Source: Paenibacillus oceani
GTDB lineage: Bacteria; Bacillota; Bacilli; Paenibacillales; NBRC-103111
DNA: 37,743 bases
Assembly (NCBI RefSeq): GCF_014705615.1
Contig: NZ_JACXJA010000023.1
Span: 1-37,743 of the forward strand
Reading direction: 5' to 3'
Shown here: positions 8,907 to 16,983 of the stretch, one piece after another
How positions within the stretch are numbered: position 1 is the stretch's first letter
Layout of the letters: each line of letters opens with the position of its first letter
Translations under genes and position numbers: made by a program
The notes under the pieces: generated by a model
What the model was told of the DNA's origin: nothing
Database searches by the model: none
Seen by the model: only the letters and a program-made list of their open reading frames with translations

Positions 8907-9812
8907 TCAGGACGAATCGCCGATTGTACGTTCAGGGACGAGTCTGCGCATATATTCGCGCGGGGTACAGCGGTTGATCCGCTTGAACAACTCGTAGAAA
9001 TGAGCGGTGTTCGCGATACCGATCCGCTCCGATATTTCCGTAATGCCGATGTCCTCGGTGAGCAGAAGCCGCTCGGCTTTGCGGATCCGCTGCACGTTGA
9101 TGTAGTCGACGAACGACAGGCCCATCACCTTTTTGAAATATTTGGAGAAGTAATGATAGCTCATGTTCATCATAGCGCTAACCTCGGACATCTGAATTTT
9201 CTCGGATAGTCGTAGGTTGACGTAATCGAGCACGGGGCGCAGCGAAGGAGCGTTCGCCTGTTCGTAGGGCACCGCCGCATGACGGAAGCTGTCATCATGC
9301 CGCAGCAGAGTCAGCAGCAACTGCCGGACCTGCAAACTGACGGCGATTTCGTAACCGATCGATTTCCGTTCCAACTCTTGAAAGAGGAGAAGGATAGTCC
9401 GGGTAAGCTCGGCTCTCATCTCCTCTTTTTGTTTGATTTGGCCGTTCAGCGAGCAGAGGGGCCGGTCGATTTCGGAAAAATACCGGAAATGCATAAGTAG
9501 TGCCGGGTCAAAGTAAGGCTGGAGGTCGAAATGAAGCACGAGATAGGCGAGTTTGTTCTCGTCTGTTTTCCGTGTGATATGAGGCTGCATAGAGCCCACC
9601 ACGAACACGTCGCCCGGGTCCAGCCGGTATAGCTGATCTTGCACGCGGATTTCCATGCTGCCTTCCTGCATGTACAAAAATTCCAGCTCTTTATGGTAAT
9701 GCCAGCGAGGGTTCCAATTGACGTGCGTATACGTTTTGACGACTTGCCAGATGTGAATGCTCAGTACATTGTTCATATACCGGATCGGTTCGTCGTACGC
9801 GTCGTGGTTCAT
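8907..9812 (-). CDS. AraC family transcriptional regulator with cupin sensor domain
   Basis: Cytoplasmic regulator, probably of the flanking sugar-binding protein genes. Residues from about 25 to 120 form an AraC-type cupin (WHYHKELEFLYMQEG, RLDPGDVFVVG, QPHI). The last 100 or so residues contain two helix-turn-helix motifs (MSEVSAMMNMSYHYFSKYFK and ITEISERIGIANTAHFYELF) with the family ending TPREYMRRL. The frame is open to 9881, but AGGGGAGG at 9821-9828 (reverse strand) lies just before ATG 9812, giving 301 residues. It is divergent from the binding protein at 9976 and convergent with the one at 7489. Confidence 0.92.
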   Translation of the reverse strand: MNHDAYDEPIRYMNNVLSIHIWQVVKTYTHVNWNPRWHYHKELEFLYMQEGSMEIRVQDQLYRLDPGDVFVVGSMQPHITRKTDENKLAYLVLHFDLQPYFDPALLMHFRYFSEIDRPLCSLNGQIKQKEEMRAELTRTILLLFQELERKSIGYEIAVSLQVRQLLLTLLRHDDSFRHAAVPYEQANAPSLRPVLDYVNLRLSEKIQMSEVSAMMNMSYHYFSKYFKKVMGLSFVDYINVQRIRKAERLLLTEDIGITEISERIGIANTAHFYELFKRINRCTPREYMRRLVPERTIGDSS

Positions 9813-9840
9813 CGCTCGTTCGCCTCCCCTAACAAAATTG

Positions 9841-9888
9841 GATAGAAATTGAACAAAAGCTGTTCTATCGCCAAGCCTCACGCGTGAG
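9841..9888. promoter_or_regulatory. Inverted repeats in the divergent araC / binding-protein intergenic region
   Basis: GATAGAA (9841-9847) and TTCTATC (9863-9869) form a perfect inverted repeat, with GAACA-AAAGC-TGTTC nested inside it. A 12-bp perfect palindrome CTCACGCGTGAG follows at 9877-9888. These are operator candidates for the adjacent AraC protein or another regulator. No clear -35/-10 pair could be fixed. Confidence 0.4.
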
Positions 9889-9975
9889 TTAACCTTTTCT
9901 TGCTAGCCATTATAGAGCCGCAGCGCGGTTTTATCAATGAGAATGACGGAATGACTTGCAGAAGGGGGAAACCGT

Positions 9976-11340
9976 ATGAGGAGGAACGGATGGAACGGGT
10001 TGAACAGTCTCGGGGCGGTGGCGATCGCAGCAGCGGTACTGAGCGGCTGCAGCGGGGGACAGACGGGAAGCGAAGCGGCCGGGAGCGAAGGGGGGAAGGC
10101 GACCATCGATTCCGGCAATACGGGTCAAACGGCACAGACGACTGGCGGGTCAAAGGAGGTCGCGTTTTTTACGCAGCTCGGCGATACGACCGCCAATTTC
10201 GATTACCGGATCGGGGACGCGCTGCGTAAAAAATTTCCCGATTACACGATTACATTCGTAGAGAAGCCCAGCGGCAAAGACGTGGCGGAATCGATTGCGG
10301 CCGGCGTAAACTTCGATATTTTTTACAGCTCGATCGGCAATTTCGAGGATGTCGTTTTACCCTACGATCTAGCCTATGATATGAGCGAGCTGGTGCAAAA
10401 GCACGCCATCGACCTTAGCGCGATCGAGCCGACGATATTGGACGCGGTAAGGCAGGCTTCGGGCGGCAAGCTGTACGGGCTGCCGGTATACAACAACAAC
10501 TTCGTTCTTTATTACAACAAAACGATCTTCGACAAATTCGGCGTCCCGTACCCGAACGACGGCATGACATGGAAGCAGACGCTGCAGCTGTCGGCCAAGC
10601 TGACCCGCGAGGAAAGCGGCGTTTCGTATTTCGGGTTCGGTCAGAGCACCGTCCACACCGTCCGGCTGAATCCGCTTTCGATCCCGAATGTAGATCCGGT
10701 TACGAACAAGCCTACCGTGAATACCGATCCGCGCTGGAAAACGTTTTACCAAACGTTTTTCCTGCCGTTCGCCCAAGACACGCTTTATCAGGCTTATACG
10801 GCCAAAACGAACAAAACCCCGGATCTGAACAGCTTTGTTACGGAGAAAAACACAGCGATGTTTCCGTACTTGTCGAGCCTGATCTATGTCTGGATCGATC
10901 AGTTGAAAACGCTTGATTGGGATATGGCTGCGCTCCCTTCATTTCCGGATGCTCCGGATACCGGCTCGGTTTCGTATCCGACCTACTTCGGGGTCGTGAA
11001 GACGTCCAAAAACAAGGACGCCGCCGCCGAGGTGCTGAAGTACATGATCTCCGAGGCATTTCAAACCGAGCTGGCGCAAAAGGCGATCATGCCGGTGCTT
11101 CAGGACCGCAGCGTTCAGGCGCGGATTGGCGAGTTATCGCCGTTTAAGGATAAGCATCTGCAGGCGATTTTTGCCAAAAAGCTCGCTCCTGTCGCGCCGA
11201 AGACGATGTACGACGGCGAGGTGGCGACGATCTACCGGAACCACGGCGTACTGATGCATACCGGCAAGGTCGACCTGAACACCGGGCTGCGACAGGCGGA
11301 GGAAGCGGCTCAGAAGGCGATCGATGCCAAAAGGAAATAA
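9976..11340 (+). CDS. Sugar ABC transporter substrate-binding lipoprotein (paralogue 2)
   Basis: Family 1 extracellular solute-binding lipoprotein. The signal peptide ends in LSGC (C25), followed by a Gly/Ser/Thr-rich linker of about 30 residues. The core motif YNKTIFDKFGVPYPNDGMTW and the C-terminal LNTGLRQAEEAAQKA match the paralogues at 7489 and 16984. 454 residues. GAAGGGGGAAA precedes ATG 9976 by about 5 nt. It is the first gene of a likely two-gene unit with the beta-helix protein 75 bp downstream, and divergent from the AraC regulator. No permease is adjacent. Confidence 0.92.
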   Translation: MRRNGWNGLNSLGAVAIAAAVLSGCSGGQTGSEAAGSEGGKATIDSGNTGQTAQTTGGSKEVAFFTQLGDTTANFDYRIGDALRKKFPDYTITFVEKPSGKDVAESIAAGVNFDIFYSSIGNFEDVVLPYDLAYDMSELVQKHAIDLSAIEPTILDAVRQASGGKLYGLPVYNNNFVLYYNKTIFDKFGVPYPNDGMTWKQTLQLSAKLTREESGVSYFGFGQSTVHTVRLNPLSIPNVDPVTNKPTVNTDPRWKTFYQTFFLPFAQDTLYQAYTAKTNKTPDLNSFVTEKNTAMFPYLSSLIYVWIDQLKTLDWDMAALPSFPDAPDTGSVSYPTYFGVVKTSKNKDAAAEVLKYMISEAFQTELAQKAIMPVLQDRSVQARIGELSPFKDKHLQAIFAKKLAPVAPKTMYDGEVATIYRNHGVLMHTGKVDLNTGLRQAEEAAQKAIDAKRK

Positions 11341-11415
11341 CTGCTGCGATAAAAGACGGGGGCGAACCTTAATAGGGCTGATTAAATGCCCGAATACGAA
11401 AGGCGGGAGAGCTCC

Positions 11416-13347
11416 ATGGATCAGCAGCAGGGGATGAGCCGAAGAGCGGTGCTGGCCGGAATCGGGATGGCCGGCTTGTCGCTCGGTCTCGGCGCGACGA
11501 TGGCCGGAGGCGCTTCGGTAGCGGATACGGTATACGGTCAGGCGGGAACGATCGGCAACAGGCTTGGTCATGGGAATGGAAACGGAAAAGGAAACGGACA
11601 TCCGGAGGGAGGGGCGGAGCTTTCCGATTGCGGCGACGGCTGCCGCGTCTTCGTATCCGGATTTACGTACGAGGACGTGCAGGCTTCGCTCGACGCGGCG
11701 GATGGCAAGACGATATTATTCGGTCCCGGTGTCTATACGCTGAGCGGCGGAACGCCGGTCGTCGGCTCCAATACAACGGTGCTCGCCTGCGGCGAGGTTG
11801 TAATCGTCCAGCCCAATACGGGCAAGCATGCAGCGTTTGCGATCGCTCCGGGCAGCGAGAACATTACGATCGACGGCTTCGATCTTCGCGGACCGTGGTA
11901 TGGGACCGGCGTGCCGGACTGGGTGAACGGCGATGTCGACAGCGCGCTGTGGAACGCCTCTTATGCGGAAAATATCGGCATCGATATCCGCGGACGGTGG
12001 TATCAGCGCCAGGTGCTCGGTTATCCGCCGGCCCAGATGCAGGCGCTGACCGATGTGAGCCGTCATATAACGATCCGGAATTGCAGAATCGAAGGGTTCG
12101 GCCAGTCCGCGGTCATTGCTGATCAGATCGACGATTTTACCGCCGCTCACAACAGGATTCGCCGCTGCGGCCGCGACGGAATCCGGATGTACGGGGTAGT
12201 GAGCGCCCATATTTATGCCAATACCGTAAGCCGGTTATCACCGGGATATGACGGCGCGAAACCGAATTACAACGTATACGGCATTACAGCGACGCGCCTG
12301 TACGGGAGCTCTTCCGTTCCGGACCCGAATCTGTCGGTCGGTCGGCCGTCCCGCGATGTGGACATCATCTGCAACCATGTCGAGCTGTGCTCGACGTGGA
12401 AGGGGCTCGATACGCACGGCGGCGTCAATATCCGCTTCATCGGCAATACGGTGCGCAATTGCTATATTGCGATCGGCATCGACAAAGGCGGCATTCACGA
12501 TGTGCACGGCAAAGCGCCGGGGCGGGATCTGACGGTGAACGGCAATACGTTAGTGTGGGACGGCGATTCGCCGTATCGGCGGGCGGCGGTTGCGGCTTAC
12601 GGACATGACGCCTCGGACGATTTGATCGGCCGCAATCTGACGGTTTGCGGCAACTATATAACCGGATACGGGGGGAATGCGACCGACGGGGCGGTCAGCG
12701 TATCGAACTTTGCAGCGGTTTCCGTAACCGGCAACGTGTTTACCGACTGTCTGCGGTCTGCTCTGACCTTGTTTAATACGGTGATCGATTTTACGATTAC
12801 CGGCAATGTGATCGACAATGTGGAGCTGACCGGCTATAACGTTGCTTACGGAGTCATCGTCCAGACGAAGCGGGCTACGGGGACGGTGGAAGGCAATACG
12901 ATTCGCAACCGGAATCAGGCAACGATGAGCGCGGGCGTATCGCTGCAGACGCCCGACCCCGGCTTCGGGGTGAAGGTGGGCCGGGACAACGTGTTCTCGG
13001 GGGTAATGAATGCCAAGGTGAATACGGCAGGAAACGAAGCGGGCGGTTCCTATTTTCTGACGCCGCACGCCTACGCGAACATGGAGCTTACTCCGTCCGG
13101 AGCTTCCATTCTGGCAGGGAAAGGAATCGCTGCCGCCCTCCGGACGGCGGTCGGTGAAGTCGAGATAACATTAAAGGAGGCGCTCTCCGGGAATCAGACG
13201 GTTATCCCTCAGATTACGGTAAAAAACGGGGCGGGTATTGCCGCCTCGGTGTCCGCGGTCACGTCAGGGGGATTCAAGGTGTATGTCACGGACGCCCAAG
13301 GCGCTGCCGCCGATTCCGGGTTTTATGTCACCGTGCACGGATATTGA
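11416..13347 (+). CDS. Exported right-handed parallel beta-helix protein (pectate-lyase-like fold)
   Basis: Predicted to be exported by the Tat pathway: MDQQQGMSRRAVLAGIGMAG has the twin arginine (R9, R10) before a hydrophobic core. A Gly/Asn-rich linker (GHGNGNGKGNGH) follows. Residues from about 85 to 540 show successive beta-helix rungs with repeated N-T-(V/I) turns, for example HITIRNCRIEGFG, HIYANTVSRL and FTITGNVIDNVEL. The C-terminal 100 residues are different and may be a beta-sandwich. The fold is typical of polysaccharide lyases, epimerases and hydrolases, but no catalytic triad could be fixed by eye, so activity is unassigned. ATG 11416 is chosen over 11386 because it places the Tat motif at the N-terminus. 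643 residues. Confidence 0.8.
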   Translation: MDQQQGMSRRAVLAGIGMAGLSLGLGATMAGGASVADTVYGQAGTIGNRLGHGNGNGKGNGHPEGGAELSDCGDGCRVFVSGFTYEDVQASLDAADGKTILFGPGVYTLSGGTPVVGSNTTVLACGEVVIVQPNTGKHAAFAIAPGSENITIDGFDLRGPWYGTGVPDWVNGDVDSALWNASYAENIGIDIRGRWYQRQVLGYPPAQMQALTDVSRHITIRNCRIEGFGQSAVIADQIDDFTAAHNRIRRCGRDGIRMYGVVSAHIYANTVSRLSPGYDGAKPNYNVYGITATRLYGSSSVPDPNLSVGRPSRDVDIICNHVELCSTWKGLDTHGGVNIRFIGNTVRNCYIAIGIDKGGIHDVHGKAPGRDLTVNGNTLVWDGDSPYRRAAVAAYGHDASDDLIGRNLTVCGNYITGYGGNATDGAVSVSNFAAVSVTGNVFTDCLRSALTLFNTVIDFTITGNVIDNVELTGYNVAYGVIVQTKRATGTVEGNTIRNRNQATMSAGVSLQTPDPGFGVKVGRDNVFSGVMNAKVNTAGNEAGGSYFLTPHAYANMELTPSGASILAGKGIAAALRTAVGEVEITLKEALSGNQTVIPQITVKNGAGIAASVSAVTSGGFKVYVTDAQGAAADSGFYVTVHGY

Positions 13348-13369
13348 CAACAGCCGGCCGCGGCGGGGA

Positions 13370-14215
13370 TTATTCCTCGCCGAGCCGGCTCATCAGCCGT
13401 TTCATTTTCGATTCCGTATCGGACCCGACCGACGGCGTATACACGCTGCAGCGCAAATCGGTACGTCCCTGCACCTGCATGGACGTGAGGTCGAACAGCA
13501 TTTTGCCCGCCTTCGCGTGACGAAATTCGATGAACAGCTCCGGTGCGGAGCTGACGTCGTTAATGTCCCACAACCTGCGAAATTCCCCGTTCTGCCCGCT
13601 CAGCCTGTCGATAAAATCGGCATACCATTTGTCGCCTACGTATTGGCCGTAATAGTAGCGGAAGATGGCCAGAAACCCCCGTACGAAATCGTCCCAGTTC
13701 ACCGCCAGAGCGCGCAGCTCCTTGCGGGTGAACAGCAGCCAGATCAGGTTGCGTTCCCCGGGCGGCACCTGCTCGAAATCCATAAAAACGGCTGCGGCGG
13801 CCCGGTTCCAGCCGACGATGTTGCATTTGCGGTCGGAGACGATCGTCGGGCAGTAGCGCAGTTGATCGACGATCAAGCAAAGCGCGGGCGGCAGACCCGG
13901 CTCGGGTTCGGGAGGGGGTGCCGCCGCCGGCTGCTCCAAGGCGAGCATATGCAAATATTTGCGTTCTTCCTCGTTGAATTGCAGGGCGAAAGCGATCCGG
14001 TCGAGCACTTGCGCCGACATCTTAATATCCCGTCCCTGCTCGAGCCATGTGTACCAGGTCGTGCTGACGCCGGCGATCTGCGCCACTTCCTCCCGCCTGA
14101 GCCCCGGCGTTCGTCTCCGGCCTCCCGAAGGCAATCCGGCCGATTGCGGCTGAAGTCTGGCGCGGTGCGTCGTCAAAAATTCGGACAGCGCTTGAAGTCT
14201 TTGGTCGCGGTTCAT
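13370..14215 (-). CDS. Helix-turn-helix regulator with MmyB-like ligand-binding domain
   Basis: XRE-type DNA-binding protein. The N-terminal HTH contains TPGLRREEVAQIAGVSTTWY and TWLEQGR, the hallmark of MmyB-like regulators. The C-terminal half (IVDQLRYCPTIVSDRKCNIV, GWNRAAAAVF, RNLIWLLFT) matches the MmyB-like PAS-type domain thought to bind a fatty acid or similar ligand. 281 residues. Minus-strand GGGAGGTACGTT precedes the ATG. It is divergent from fabF, with a perfect 15-bp inverted repeat in between, which suggests autoregulation and control of fabF. Confidence 0.92.
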   Translation of the reverse strand: MNRDQRLQALSEFLTTHRARLQPQSAGLPSGGRRRTPGLRREEVAQIAGVSTTWYTWLEQGRDIKMSAQVLDRIAFALQFNEEERKYLHMLALEQPAAAPPPEPEPGLPPALCLIVDQLRYCPTIVSDRKCNIVGWNRAAAAVFMDFEQVPPGERNLIWLLFTRKELRALAVNWDDFVRGFLAIFRYYYGQYVGDKWYADFIDRLSGQNGEFRRLWDINDVSSAPELFIEFRHAKAGKMLFDLTSMQVQGRTDLRCSVYTPSVGSDTESKMKRLMSRLGEE

Positions 14216-14230
14216 AACGTACCTCCCGTG

Positions 14231-14280
14231 TATAGGTTATCCTGGCATTCATTATACCAGGATAACCTATAACTTGTAAT
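14231..14280. promoter_or_regulatory. 15-bp perfect inverted-repeat operator with divergent promoters
   Basis: TATAGGTTATCCTGG (14231-14245) and CCAGGATAACCTATA (14257-14271) are perfect inverted copies around 11 bp. On the minus strand TATAAT (14256-14251) fills the spacer and a weak -35 (TTACAA) lies 17 bp upstream, giving a promoter for the MmyB-like regulator. On the plus strand TGTAAT at 14275-14280 could be the fabF -10, with TTATAC at 14252-14257 as a poor -35. A repressor bound to this site would cover both promoters. Confidence 0.65.
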
Positions 14281-14372
14281 AGGATAAATCCTGTGACATT
14301 CTATGGATAGAAGGCCGTGCGGCGGCTCGCAGCCAATGCCGGCCAGTTCTACTGAGGAAGGAATGAGTGCGA

Positions 14373-15617
14373 ATGAACAGCAATCGGGTAGTTATAACGG
14401 GAATGGGCGTTATTACACCGCTCGGTCTGACGGTGGATTCGATGTGGTCGGCGATGCGGGCCGGCAAGTCAGCCATTTCCGCAATCGATACGTTTGACGT
14501 CTCTGCCTACAAGACGAGAATTGCCGGAGTCATCCGCGATTTTGATGCCGACGAAGCGATCGGCCGGAAGGAAGCGCGCCGGATGGACCGGTTCGTCCAA
14601 TTCGCCGTGGCGGCTGCGAAGCAGGCGCTCGACGACGCGGCGCTGTCGCTGGAGTCGGCCAATAAGGACAGGATCGGGGTGTATATCGGCTCCGGAATCG
14701 GAGGCATCCGGACGATGCTGGACAATTACCGGACGCTGCTCGAGCGGGGGCCGGGAAGAGTGAGCCCGTCGGTCGTGCCGATGATGATTGCGAACATGGC
14801 GGCCGCGCAGGTCAGCATCCTGTACGGGCTAAAGGGACCGGTGCTGGCCCCGGTAACGGCATGCGCGACCGGCAATAACGCGATCGGCGAAGCGTTCCAT
14901 CTCATTCGCCGCGGGGGAGCGGACGCTGTTATCGCCGGCGGATCGGAGGCGACGATCATCGATTTGGCGCTGGCCGGCTTCGGCAACGCGACTGCCATGT
15001 CGACGCGGAACGAAGAGCCGGAACGGGCCAGCCGGCCGTTCGACACGGAGCGTGACGGGTTCGTAGCGTCTGAGGGGGCCGGCGTGCTCGTGCTGGAGTC
15101 GCTGGATCATGCGATACGGCGCGGTGCGCGAATCCACGCCGAGGTCGTCGGATACGGCTCCAGCTCCGACGCCTATCACGTCGTGGCGACCGATCCGGAC
15201 GGCGACGGCGCTTTCCGGGCGATGCGGGAGACGCTTGCGGACGCGGGTTTGCGCCTGGAGGAAGTCGATGTGATCAGCGCCCACGCGACGAGCACGCCGC
15301 TCGGGGACCTGTCCGAGACGAGGGCGATCAAGCGGCTGTTCGGCGCTGGAGCCGGACGGATTCCGGTAACCGCGAACAAATCGATGCTCGGCCATATGCT
15401 CGGCGCGGCGGGAGGCGTCGAAGCGGTTGCATTGGTGAAAATGATTCAGGACGGAATCATTCCGCCGACTCTGAATCTGGATCGTCCGGACCCGGAATGC
15501 GATCTCGATTACGTGCCGAACCGGGCGAGGGCTTGCGAGGTTCGGGTCGGCCTGTCGAATTCGTTCGGCTTCGGCGGGCATAATGCGGTGATCGCGATCC
15601 GCAAGTACGAGCGATAA
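14373..15617 (+). CDS. fabF: Beta-ketoacyl-ACP synthase II (FabF type)
   Basis: Condensing enzyme of fatty acid elongation: decarboxylative condensation of malonyl-ACP with acyl-ACP. The N-terminus NRVVITGMGVITPLG is typical. The catalytic triad is visible: C164 in TACATGNN, H304 in SAHATSTPLGD and H341 in KSMLGHMLGAAGG, with K336 conserved. The end SNSFGFGGHNA is also canonical. GAGGAAGGA at 14354-14362 fits ATG 14373 better than GTG 14367. 414 residues. No other fab or acp genes are nearby, so it is likely an additional KASII copy controlled by the divergent MmyB-like regulator, or part of an unrecognised acyl pathway. Confidence 0.93.
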   Translation: MNSNRVVITGMGVITPLGLTVDSMWSAMRAGKSAISAIDTFDVSAYKTRIAGVIRDFDADEAIGRKEARRMDRFVQFAVAAAKQALDDAALSLESANKDRIGVYIGSGIGGIRTMLDNYRTLLERGPGRVSPSVVPMMIANMAAAQVSILYGLKGPVLAPVTACATGNNAIGEAFHLIRRGGADAVIAGGSEATIIDLALAGFGNATAMSTRNEEPERASRPFDTERDGFVASEGAGVLVLESLDHAIRRGARIHAEVVGYGSSSDAYHVVATDPDGDGAFRAMRETLADAGLRLEEVDVISAHATSTPLGDLSETRAIKRLFGAGAGRIPVTANKSMLGHMLGAAGGVEAVALVKMIQDGIIPPTLNLDRPDPECDLDYVPNRARACEVRVGLSNSFGFGGHNAVIAIRKYER

Positions 15618-15645
15618 ACAGGCAAGCTTTGCGGGTGACAGCCGA

Positions 15646-15972
15646 TTGGGAGGAGAGCCGAAACCTACGGCCGGGGTGTTCCAAGACGAACGCATTTTTG
15701 ATAAAGTAGAGGTTCAAGCGATCGGGACGGGCGCGGCGATGCGCATCGTGGAGCAGCAGCCGGAAGTCGATCTCAAGTTTAAGCTGGACGGCATTACAGT
15801 CCGGGCAAAGCTGGCTGACTATGGCGAATCGGTTCACGTGGCCGAGCTGAACGGCCGTTACGTGCTGCTTCATCCCGAATCGTTCGAGGACGTCGCGCGC
15901 AAGCTGATCGACAAGCCTGTCCGCCCCGCGTCCCCGCTCCCGCCGGCGGGTGACGACGAAGTTCCTTGGTGA
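15646..15972 (+). CDS. Small conserved-looking protein of unknown function
   Basis: A soluble protein of up to 108 residues, mixed alpha/beta in appearance (IFDKVEVQAIGTGAAMRIVE, VRAKLADYGESVHVAELNGR), ending in an acidic tail DDEVPW. No signal peptide or membrane segment and no family recognised. It starts 28 bp after fabF on the same strand, so it may be co-transcribed. The start is uncertain: GGGAGGAG at 15648-15655 lies inside the TTG start, and the next candidate, GTG 15676, is 20 nt beyond it. Regular codon use over the frame supports coding. Confidence 0.6.
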   Translation: MGGEPKPTAGVFQDERIFDKVEVQAIGTGAAMRIVEQQPEVDLKFKLDGITVRAKLADYGESVHVAELNGRYVLLHPESFEDVARKLIDKPVRPASPLPPAGDDEVPW

Positions 15973-15995
15973 GTGGTTTTGATCGGTTTGGGGAC

Positions 15996-16021
15996 AACTT
16001 CCTGCCATAACGCAGGAAGTT
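15996..16021. terminator. Hairpin after fabF and the small gene
   Basis: Perfect 10-bp arms AACTTCCTGC and GCAGGAAGTT around CATAAC. There is no downstream T-run, but it is 24 bp after the stop codon, so it may end or stabilise the transcript. Confidence 0.45.
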
Positions 16022-16121
16022 GAGGCTGTCGATTCATTGAGTAGAAGTGATGCAGGGCTTTCCAAGTGAAAAGTTACCTTCTTCTGCTCAAACAGGTTGT
16101 CCACAATGAATCGACAGCCTC
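16022..16121. mobile_element. 100-bp element with perfect 18-bp terminal inverted repeats
   Basis: GAGGCTGTCGATTCATTG (16022-16039) and its exact inverse (16104-16121) bound 64 bp. The inverted repeat continues imperfectly inside: TGAGTAGAAG on the left against CTTCTTCTGCTCA on the right, with about 13 extra bases on the right. There is no coding capacity. It resembles a MITE, or the joined ends of an insertion sequence after internal deletion; the parent family was not identified. Confidence 0.55.
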
Positions 16122-16156
16122 GAAGTTGCCCGTTCAGCCGTTATTTTGATGAGGAT

Positions 16157-16202
16157 ACCTGCTTGTTGGCAGGTATTCGATTTTGAAGACTGCCAACTTT
16201 TT
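16157..16202 (+). terminator. Terminator hairpin with an alternative competing hairpin
   Basis: GTTGGCAG (16165-16172) pairs with CTGCCAAC (16190-16197), followed by TTTTT: a classic intrinsic terminator. The upstream ACCTGC (16157-16162) can instead pair with GCAGGT (16169-16174), which shares bases with the terminator stem. The two folds exclude each other, as in attenuators. No recognised gene is directly controlled. Confidence 0.45.
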
Positions 16203-16409
16203 GCTTCTGCAGCGAGAAGAAGAAGGGGCGGCGTTCCACCGTATGCTTGACGGAAACGGCGACGAATGGGCAGAAAGATTTATTGCAACAAGTGTATTGA
16301 CGTTCCTCTCAGAAACGTATATGATAGCAAGTAACAACGTATTATGGTATGACCATCGTACATATTATAATCATTCAAATTTTAACTCGGAGAAGTGGTC
16401 ATACCATAG

Positions 16410-16826
16410 TACCAAAATTCAACAAAGCCTTTCAGGGAAGTCTGGGCCAACGTCTCGGGCACGCCCCAACGAACCGTCATCGATTCGCCTCACAACCTCC
16501 GCTTTTGGCATGAACCCGTAAACGCAGCTAGAGATCGGCATCATCGCTTTGGAACCGGCTTACTGTCGGGACCTTTACTACGCCTGCAACGCCGCTGGCA
16601 AGCTCTGCAAATCGGATGCTTATCCGCAGAAAGGCTATTTTTCAAGAAAATGATAACGCTTACATTCTGCGTGGTCTCGAGTTCGCAAGCCAATATACGA
16701 ACAACCGGCGAGAGCTCAAATAGGCCGTTCGGGAAGCGAACGTTCCCCCTCAGAACAGCGGCGGAGAAATTATGGAGAGGAGGTGAACGAACCCCGGCTC
16801 AGGTCATACCGGAAGCAAGCGCCTGA
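16410..16826 (+). other. Open frame without a convincing start; possible gene remnant
   Basis: The interval 16203-16983 has no well-supported gene. One frame stays open for 139 codons from 16410 and its first part (PFREVWANVSGTPQRTVIDS, then PHNLRFWHEPVN) reads like ordinary protein, but there is no start codon with a ribosome site and an in-frame stop lies directly before it. The second half looks random. It may be a decayed fragment. Local base composition (16300-16400) is also more AT-rich than the genes around it. Confidence 0.2.
16651..16664 (-). promoter_or_regulatory. Perfect cre-consensus site
   Basis: Read on the minus strand, TGTAAGCGTTATCA fits TGWAANCGNTNWCA at every specified base; the site is near-palindromic, so strand has little meaning. 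It lies 320 bp before the third binding-lipoprotein gene. It may serve that promoter or be left from a lost gene. Confidence 0.5.
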
Positions 16827-16983
16827 ACCCGCTTGGGCGGCGATTCAAGGCTTACGCGGATCGGAAATTGCGTTCTCTTATTAGACTCAGGGGGTTTTAC
16901 CGCAGTAACGGATGCCGACTCTTACCGAGGGCGGCCCCTTATGAACAGAAAGCATATTATTCATACCGGGAGGGTTTTCGTTT

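Noticed and set aside
16183-16521. 112-codon open frame starting with TTG
   Set aside because: The start lies inside the terminator hairpin at 16165-16202 and no family is recognisable. A different frame looks more protein-like after 16410.
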